DNA of 20,362 nucleotides from SIG603 sp963611165 (GTDB lineage: Bacteria; Bacillota; Clostridia; Oscillospirales; Acutalibacteraceae). Positions within the stretch are counted from its first letter, which is position 1. Each line of letters opens with the position of its first letter. Under the pieces are notes generated by a model. That model searched no databases. It was not told where the DNA came from and saw only the letters and a list, made by a program, of their open reading frames with translations. Of the stretch, positions 14,766 to 20,362 are shown piece after piece. Both the position numbers and the translations under genes were made by a program. Location: assembly GCA_963611165.1 (NCBI GenBank), contig CAVDQG010000036.1:1-20362 (forward strand), given 5' to 3'.

Positions 14766-15659
14766 TCTTTTATGTCCTTTATTTCGTTGTACATACTAAC
14801 ATAACTGTCAAATCTGGATTTCGGTATCTCACCCGAATTAACTGCTTCGATTATAGCACAGCCTTTTTCCGTAGTATGTGAACATGAAGTAAATTTACAA
14901 TAACCTACATATTGCTCAAACTCGCGAAAACCTTTGTATAGTTGAGTTCGATCTTTCATATTATATTTTTCTATATCAAATGTAGAAAAACCGGGAGTGT
15001 CTACCACATAAGAATTCTCAGCGACTTCGAAAAGTTCAACATGTCTTGTGGTGTGTTTTCCTCGTCCTAGCTTTTTGCTTGTTTCTCCTGTCTGAAGAAG
15101 CAATTCGGGATTAATTCTGTTGATAATCGTAGACTTTCCGACACCGGAATTACCCGTGAACGCTGATACTGAATTCATGAGCAATGCCTTAATTTCATCA
15201 ACGCAATCATTGTTATCGGGAGAAGATTCAAGAACCTNNNNNNNNNNCCTTAATTCCTATTGAGCTGTATGTCTTTTTTAATTCTTCCATCGAAAGCAAA
15301 TCTGTTTTGGAGATAATCAATATCGGCTCAATTTTGTTCATTTCGGCAGCCGCAATTGTCTTATCTATAATTAAAAGATTAGGACTTGGATCGACAGTAG
15401 ACACTACAATAAAAAGCTTGTCGATATTCGCGACAGGTGGGCGAACAAGTACATTTTTTCTTTCTTCGATAAAATCTATTGACGCCGTTTCATCCTCGAC
15501 GTGGGAGATTTTTACTGTATCTCCCACAAGAGGTGTGACTTTGTTTTTTCTGAATATTCCTCTCGGTTTACACGGATATATATTATCATCGGAGGCGTAC
15601 ACATTGTAAAAACCGCCTAAGCTTCTTATGATTTTTCCGGTTAAAATATCATTGCCCAT
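14753..15659 (-). CDS. rsgA: Ribosome small subunit GTPase RsgA (CpgA/YloQ), interrupted by an assembly gap
   Basis: Circularly permuted GTPase that acts in late 30S maturation. The 5' part (ATG at 15657-15659, MGNDILTGK) covers the OB-fold (about 1-70) and G4 SKTD. After the N run the 3' part has G1 GNSGVGKST, G3 DTPG, the RGKHTTRH switch segment and the zinc motif C-x4-C-x-H-x5-C. The two parts are out of frame as written only because the N run is 10 bases. Joining the flanks in frame gives 297 or 298 residues, matching B. subtilis (about 298). The start overlaps the prkC end by 11 bases, with GAGG upstream. In B. subtilis this GTPase is a reported substrate of PrkC, encoded next door. I consider the gene intact. 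Confidence 0.95.
15238..15247. other. Assembly gap (10 N) inside rsgA
   Basis: Ten N's stand in for sequence of unspecified length. The two flanks read towards each other in rsgA on the minus strand. The 5' flank ends in AATTAAGG and the 3' flank begins AGGTTCTT, so they share AGG. Collapsing that overlap reads GIKVLESSPD in frame and gives a normal-length protein. Confidence 0.97.
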
Positions 15660-17724
15660 TGCTATCCTCGTAATAAGAGTCCTCTTCGCTATAATTCGAG
15701 TCTTCGCTGCTTGGTTCAGGTTCAGGCGTAATAATCTCTGTCTCATATGAGTACTGATAGTAATCAGTTATACTTCCTAAATCATAATTAGCTACGCAAG
15801 TAACATAATCAGAACCGTTAAGCGTTGCAACGATATTTTGTGATCCGCTGGTACCGCTAAATGTAACACTATAAGTTGAAGAGTATGCAGGATTTACATA
15901 AGTATCGGTTGAAAGAGTTCCGTCACAATAAATCTTAAGATTCAAATCCTCGTTAACATTGGATGGCAAGCTTATCGTGAGGGAAACGCTCGTCTCTCCC
16001 CTTGCTACAACAAGATTAACAGATGATCCCTTTGATACTGTAGCGCCTACATCAGGCGAACATGAAAGAACAGTATTGGCATCAAGAGAACTGCTGTCAT
16101 CATAAGTAACAGAACCTACAGTCAGTCCGGCTTCATTAAGAAGAGTTACCGCATAATCATATGATGAATAAAGAATTGACGGTACACTAACCTGTGTTTC
16201 GGACGGGCCGGAGCTTACATAGATTGTAACCGTGTCGCCCTGATATACCGTAGAACCTGCGGCAGGATTTGTACGAATAACATTGCCGGAAGCAACATTA
16301 TCGTCGTTTTGAGTTTGAATCTCATAGTTGAGACCGTTGTCAGAAAGATTGCTGATAGTGTCAGCCTGAGAATAATTAGTAAAATCAGGCATAACCAATG
16401 CAGTTTTTTCACTTTGTTGTGCTCTGTTGACGACAAGGGTTACTTCTTTACCCTTTTTAACGTTTTTGCCGCCGTTAGGTGTCTGACGAATTACCTCTCC
16501 CTCAGATTTAGATTCATCATACTGAGTTTGAACAGTAAACTTGAAATCGCTGTAATCGGAATTGTTTGCAATCTGGGAATCATAGTTCATACCGACAAAA
16601 TTAGGGAGAAGCACCAAACTTGTGTCCTCTGTGTTTGAATTTTGAACAAGATTATAAACAGAGTATGCACCGACAGCAACGACTACAATCAATAAAGCCG
16701 CTACTATACCTTTAATAATACTTGAGCCCTTTGCATGGCGCTTTGATTTTTCAAGCTCAACTTCATATTCGAAGTTATCTTCATAGCTGGGAGCTGTTCT
16801 GGTTGCGTTTCTTTTTGTCGGCTGAACATTATTGTAAAGATTTACCTGTCTCGTAGCTCCGAAATCCTCTTGGAACGAATAACCGAATGTAAGGGATGGA
16901 TTTATCTTAAATCGTTCTATATCATTAAGCATATCCCCTGCAGATTTAAAGCGGTTTGAAGGGTTCTTCTCCATAGCTTTCATGGTTATTTCCTCAAGTC
17001 CGACAGGAATTTGAGGATTAATAGATCTCGGCTTTACAGGCTCTGCAGAAAGCTGCATTAATGCTACAGAAACAGCATTATCCGCTTCAAACGGAAGCTG
17101 ACCTGTCAGCATTTCATACATGATTACACCTACAGAGTAGATATCTGCTTTGTCGCTTGTAAATTCTCCCTTTGCCTGTTCAGGTGCAATATAATGAACC
17201 GAACCCAAAGCTTTATCGGTTACAGTTGCGGTTTCATTTTGAGAAAAACGTGCAATACCAAAATCAGTAACTTTAATTGCTCCGTTTTGAAGCAGCATAA
17301 TATTCTGAGGTTTGATATCTCTGTGAATAATACCTTTACCGTGAGCATGCTGTAAAGCTTTAAGAATTTGTGTGGTAAAATGAAGAGCCTCTTTCCAAGG
17401 AAGTGCTCCGTTATGGGATATATAATCCTTCAGGGTAATACCGTCGATATACTCCATAACAATATACTGAATTCTGTCGCCGAAGCTGACATCATATACC
17501 TTTACGATATTAGGATGATTCAGAACAGCTATTGCCTTAGATTCGTTTCTGAATCTTTTCAAAAATTCAGCATTTCCGGAAAACTCTTCCTTGAGTATCT
17601 TGATAGCTACCCATCGATTTTCCTGGTTATCATAAGCACGGTAAACATAAGCCATTCCGCCAACTCCGAGAAGTTGATGGATCTCATATCTGCCGTCCAA
17701 TCTTTTGCCTAAATAGTTTTCCAT
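15649..17724 (-). CDS. prkC: Membrane serine/threonine protein kinase with PASTA repeats (PrkC/Stk1 type)
   Basis: Hanks-type kinase that senses cell-wall fragments or lipid II and phosphorylates growth, wall and translation proteins. The 691 residues begin with the kinase domain (about 12-270): glycine loop GVGGMAYVY (20-28), Lys42, HRDIKPQN (134-141), DFG (154-156) and APE (180-182). A juxtamembrane linker leads to one membrane segment (about 339-360). Three extracellular PASTA repeats follow (about 372-435, 443-506 and 512-576). The remaining 115 residues form a beta-rich, Ser/Thr-rich segment and an acidic Glu/Ser/Tyr tail. The ATG at 17722-17724 has GGGAG directly upstream, 6 bases after the stp stop. 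Its phosphatase partner is stp. Confidence 0.97.
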   Translation of the reverse strand: MENYLGKRLDGRYEIHQLLGVGGMAYVYRAYDNQENRWVAIKILKEEFSGNAEFLKRFRNESKAIAVLNHPNIVKVYDVSFGDRIQYIVMEYIDGITLKDYISHNGALPWKEALHFTTQILKALQHAHGKGIIHRDIKPQNIMLLQNGAIKVTDFGIARFSQNETATVTDKALGSVHYIAPEQAKGEFTSDKADIYSVGVIMYEMLTGQLPFEADNAVSVALMQLSAEPVKPRSINPQIPVGLEEITMKAMEKNPSNRFKSAGDMLNDIERFKINPSLTFGYSFQEDFGATRQVNLYNNVQPTKRNATRTAPSYEDNFEYEVELEKSKRHAKGSSIIKGIVAALLIVVVAVGAYSVYNLVQNSNTEDTSLVLLPNFVGMNYDSQIANNSDYSDFKFTVQTQYDESKSEGEVIRQTPNGGKNVKKGKEVTLVVNRAQQSEKTALVMPDFTNYSQADTISNLSDNGLNYEIQTQNDDNVASGNVIRTNPAAGSTVYQGDTVTIYVSSGPSETQVSVPSILYSSYDYAVTLLNEAGLTVGSVTYDDSSSLDANTVLSCSPDVGATVSKGSSVNLVVARGETSVSLTISLPSNVNEDLNLKIYCDGTLSTDTYVNPAYSSTYSVTFSGTSGSQNIVATLNGSDYVTCVANYDLGSITDYYQYSYETEIITPEPEPSSEDSNYSEEDSYYEDSNGQ

Positions 17725-17730
17725 ACTCCC

Positions 17731-18465
17731 TTACCCTTCAATAACTATTGTTGTGACTGTTACATTATCTACACCGCCGCATCTAAGTGCAAAGTTAATA
17801 AGCTTTACAGGCAGCTTGTCATCATCAGTATTTGCTACATATTCTTTTAGTACCTTATCCGTTAAATAATCCCCTAATCCATCGGTGCAAATAATAATTT
17901 TATCGCCTGTTTTCAAATCATAAGAATTAATCTCAGGTTCTACGGATGAATGAACTCCGAGAGACTTAGTTATTATATTCTTTTGAGGATGAAATCTTGC
18001 TTCATCTTTAGTAAGCTGACCGTGATTAACAAGATTCTGAACATAGGAATGATCAGTTGTAATTTGTCTGACATCGCCGTCACTGAACAGATATGCTCTG
18101 CTGTCACCTATATGACCAATCAGAAGTTTATCCCCTCTGATTACGGCAAGAACAGCTGTTGTACCCATTCCTCTATATTCTTTTGTTTCAATAGCCTTTT
18201 GCCAAACAGCTGAGTTCGCTTTTTGAAAACTGTTATTTATCAGTTGAAGTATTTCTTCATCTGAAAGATTTTCGTTAAGCTCGCTGTCAAGATACTCTTC
18301 TACAGTTTCTGCAGAAAGATTGCTCGCAACATCTCCGCCGTTTACGCCACCCATACCGTCACAAACAAGCGACCAGCCAAACTTATCATTTATAAGCTTG
18401 TTTCTGTAGGTGTCCTGATTATTTTTCCTTCTAAATCCGACATTAGTTTCACCGTAAATTTTCAT
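17731..18465 (-). CDS. stp: PP2C-type serine/threonine phosphatase (Stp/PrpC)
   Basis: Metal-dependent phosphatase that reverses PrkC phosphorylation. The length is 244 residues, as usual for the bacterial single-domain form. Motifs are RRKNNQDTY (12-20), VCDGMGGVNGGD (34-45, with metal ligand Asp36), GHIGDSRAY in the middle, CTDGLGDYL and the terminal DNVTVTTI. It has no membrane segment, so it acts in the cytosol. The start codon shares one base with the rlmN stop (TAATG), and a strong GGGAGG precedes it, so translation is coupled. prkC begins 6 bases after its stop, the standard phosphatase-kinase pair. Confidence 0.97.
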   Translation of the reverse strand: MKIYGETNVGFRRKNNQDTYRNKLINDKFGWSLVCDGMGGVNGGDVASNLSAETVEEYLDSELNENLSDEEILQLINNSFQKANSAVWQKAIETKEYRGMGTTAVLAVIRGDKLLIGHIGDSRAYLFSDGDVRQITTDHSYVQNLVNHGQLTKDEARFHPQKNIITKSLGVHSSVEPEINSYDLKTGDKIIICTDGLGDYLTDKVLKEYVANTDDDKLPVKLINFALRCGGVDNVTVTTIVIEG

Positions 18466-19517
18466 TAAATCCTCCCGGTGTCAAGGGCTTTGCCTTTAAG
18501 CTGTCCGCAAGACGCTTCTATATCAGATCCCAATGTTCGTCTTATTGTTGCGGTATAACCGCGTTCTGAAAGAATTTTTACAAATTTATTTAACCTGTCA
18601 GAATTGCTCTTTCTGTAGCCCGTACCCGTAACATCGTTCACCGGTATGAGGTTTACATGAGCAATGATTCCCTTTAATTTCGATGCAAGCTCCTTGGCGT
18701 GAGCATCGCTGTCATTTTTACCGCTAATCATCGCATACTCAAAAGAGATTCTCTTGTTTGTTTTTTGGCAATAATACCGACAAGCCTCCAAAAGCTCATC
18801 TACATTCCAGCGGCGGTTAACGGGCATCATGGAATTGCGAAGTTCATCGTTAGGTGCGTGCAAAGAAACCGACAATGTAAGCTGTAAATTTTTATCTGCA
18901 AGCTCGTAAATTCTGTTTACCAAACCACAAGTAGACAGTGATATATGTCGCATGCCGATGTTAAGACCGTTTTCATCAGAAATCAGTTCTAAAAATTTAA
19001 TAACATTGTCGTAATTATCTAACGGCTCTCCCATACCCATAAGAACAATATTGGAGATTCTCTCTCCTATATCCTTTTGAGCAGTCATAACCTGAGAAAG
19101 CATTTCAGACGGCAAAAGATTTCTTGTGAACCCGTTTTTTCCTGTTGCACAAAAGTTGCATCCCATTTTGCATCCTACCTGAGAGGATATGCAAATAGAA
19201 TTGCCGTGATGATACTTCATCACAACCGCTTCGATATAATCTCCGTCATAAAGCTTATACAGATATTTTACCGTACCGTCAAGATTTGATACTCTCTTGA
19301 GTTCAATCTGACAGCCCGGAATAACATAAAGCTCATTCAGTTTTGCTCTTAAATCCTTAGAAAGATTAGTCATTTCATCAAATGACGCAACAGACGAATG
19401 AACCCACTTATATATCTGATCTGCTCTGAATTTCGGAAGTCCGGCTTCTTTTATTTCAGCTCTCAGCTCTTCGAGGTTCATCGATTTTATATCTTTTTTT
19501 CCGTCTATTATATACAT
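18465..19517 (-). CDS. rlmN: Dual-specificity 23S rRNA/tRNA adenine-C2 methyltransferase RlmN
   Basis: Radical SAM enzyme that methylates C2 of A2503 in 23S rRNA and of A37 in some tRNAs. I choose the ATG at 19515-19517 (MYIIDGKKD), giving 350 residues, because AAGGAAA lies just upstream, overlapping the rsmB end. A longer frame to 19556 runs into rsmB and is rejected. The cluster cysteines are Cys116, Cys120 and Cys123 in GCKMGCNFC. The two catalytic cysteines of the family appear as Cys109 (in SICISS) and Cys337 (in SCGQLKG). GMGEPLDNYD is the SAM-binding GE motif. It lies between rsmB and stp, a common Firmicute order. Confidence 0.97.
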   Translation of the reverse strand: MYIIDGKKDIKSMNLEELRAEIKEAGLPKFRADQIYKWVHSSVASFDEMTNLSKDLRAKLNELYVIPGCQIELKRVSNLDGTVKYLYKLYDGDYIEAVVMKYHHGNSICISSQVGCKMGCNFCATGKNGFTRNLLPSEMLSQVMTAQKDIGERISNIVLMGMGEPLDNYDNVIKFLELISDENGLNIGMRHISLSTCGLVNRIYELADKNLQLTLSVSLHAPNDELRNSMMPVNRRWNVDELLEACRYYCQKTNKRISFEYAMISGKNDSDAHAKELASKLKGIIAHVNLIPVNDVTGTGYRKSNSDRLNKFVKILSERGYTATIRRTLGSDIEASCGQLKGKALDTGRI

Positions 19518-19518
19518 A

Positions 19519-20362
19519 CTATTTCCTTCTGAATTTTGCAACAAAAAATCCGTCACAATCGTTAAATGGCATCATTGTTAATTGATTTTTCGGTTCTTGT
19601 ATAGCTCTTGTAATATCAAAATCAATATCTTCAGCGTAAAAATCCTCATTATTCGCAAGAAATCTGTCAGCTATCTCGCCGTTTTCCTTAGGATTTAAGG
19701 TGCAGGTTGAATAAAACAGATAGCCGCCGGATTTTACGAATTTAGCAGAATTTTCAAGAATTTGATACTGAATATCAGGCAAATCAGATACCGACTCCAA
19801 AGATTTGTATCTGATTTCCGGTTTTCTGCGAATCGTGCCAAAACCGGAACAAGGCGCATCACACAATACTCTGTCAGCAACAATCCCATGTGTGTCACTT
19901 TTCGTGGCGTCTCGTACAAACGCATGAATATTGCTTAATCCAAGTCGCTTGGAACCATTGAAAATAAGCTTCACACGTCCTTTATACAAGTCGTAAGAAT
20001 AAACTGTTCCCGTATTGTTCATTTTTTCAGCTAATGTAAAGCTCTTTCCACCCGGTGCCGCACATACATCAACGAGTATTTCGCCTTCGCTTGGAGACAC
20101 TATCTCACAAAGATGTTGAGAAGATAAGTCCTGAACATGGAAAAGGCCTTCCTCATACTGAGGCAGTTTGGTTATATCTCCGCCGGAATTGATAACACAT
20201 GTATACGGCATATTTTTATACTCTCGTATACTGGTCTCAGAACCAGAAAAAGATGCCGCGAAATCATTAAATGTCGTCTTTGTATTGTTAATTCTGCAAT
20301 ATATTTTTGATTTTTCCTGTACCGATTCAAGCATTTTCAGTGTGTTTTGTTCTCCATATGCT
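19519..20362 (-). CDS. rsmB: 16S rRNA (cytosine-967-C5)-methyltransferase RsmB, 5' end outside window
   Basis: SAM-dependent methyltransferase that makes m5C967 in 16S rRNA. The frame is open to the right edge (the last codons read AYGEQNTLK), so the Met at 20332-20334 is probably internal. About 165 N-terminal residues, the NusB-like RNA-binding domain, lie outside. The visible part has the SAM motif VDVCAAPGGKS, the motif IV cysteine in DAPCSGFG, and the catalytic cysteine in YSTCTLNPKENGE. Both cysteines of the m5C mechanism are therefore kept. The C-terminus ends at FRRK, and rlmN begins just after its stop. An RsmF-type relative is possible, but the neighbourhood and the YGEQNT segment favour RsmB. 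Confidence 0.95.
   Translation of the reverse strand, partial: AYGEQNTLKMLESVQEKSKIYCRINNTKTTFNDFAASFSGSETSIREYKNMPYTCVINSGGDITKLPQYEEGLFHVQDLSSQHLCEIVSPSEGEILVDVCAAPGGKSFTLAEKMNNTGTVYSYDLYKGRVKLIFNGSKRLGLSNIHAFVRDATKSDTHGIVADRVLCDAPCSGFGTIRRKPEIRYKSLESVSDLPDIQYQILENSAKFVKSGGYLFYSTCTLNPKENGEIADRFLANNEDFYAEDIDFDITRAIQEPKNQLTMMPFNDCDGFFVAKFRRK

Noticed and set aside
14753..15184. Separate small GTPase gene, or rsgA pseudogene
   Set aside because: It is the second half of rsgA; the apparent break is the arbitrary length of the N run.
15660..15746. Upstream extension of rsgA within prkC
   Set aside because: It adds residues unlike RsgA; the ATG at 15659 gives the usual N-terminus and has GAGG upstream.
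19518..19556. Longer rlmN start at 19556
   Set aside because: It overlaps the rsmB coding end and ignores the AAGGAAA site that points to the ATG at 19517.
1..20362. Mobile element, CRISPR array, toxin-antitoxin pair, tRNA or rRNA gene
   Set aside because: No transposase or integrase frame, direct-repeat array, small paired genes or RNA-gene signature was found; the region is conserved core genome.

Overview
This window is a compact, AT-rich stretch of housekeeping DNA from a low-GC Gram-positive bacterium, most likely a clostridial (Oscillospiraceae/Ruminococcus-like) Firmicute. The evidence is the tig-clpP-clpX-lon-engB order, the stp-prkC PASTA-kinase pair next to rsgA and thiN, the rplS-lepB-rbgA-rnhB-yraN order, strong GGAGG-type ribosome binding sites and low GC. 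The genus is an inference. All eighteen supported genes lie on the minus strand, so transcription runs from high to low coordinates. A 10-N run inside rsgA shows that this is a draft or metagenomic scaffold.

In transcription order, 20362 to 14127 holds rsmB (cut by the window edge), rlmN, stp, prkC, rsgA and thiN. These are tightly packed, with overlaps or gaps of only a few bases. They combine two rRNA methyltransferases, a serine/threonine phosphatase and kinase switch that senses the cell wall, a ribosome-assembly GTPase and thiamine pyrophosphokinase. The usual rpe gene between rsgA and thiN is absent. From 14112 to 11622 lies a pair of uncharacterised proteins: a B12-binding-type radical SAM protein and its DUF2344 partner, coupled by a 35-base overlap and a TTG start.

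A new unit starts at about 11615 with a good promoter, a structured leader and rplS, followed by a strong intrinsic terminator only about 20 bases before lepB. Then come lepB, rbgA, rnhB, yraN, thrC and a metallophosphoesterase, ending at 6397. The third unit has its own promoter near 6330 and carries tig, clpP and clpX (protein folding and proteolysis). It ends in a terminator at 2913-2951. lon follows from its own likely promoter with almost no leader, and engB follows lon by 6 bases and runs off the left edge.

The shared theme is ribosome maturation and protein quality control: RsmB, RlmN, RsgA, L19, RbgA and EngB act on the ribosome, while Tig, ClpXP, Lon and LepB act on nascent or finished proteins. 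I see no mobile element, CRISPR array, tRNA, rRNA or phage gene, and no obviously new defence-type system. The most open biology is the radical SAM/DUF2344 pair. The most notable regulatory points are the rplS leader, the rplS-lepB terminator and the near-leaderless lon. No gene-free stretch exceeds about 170 bases.
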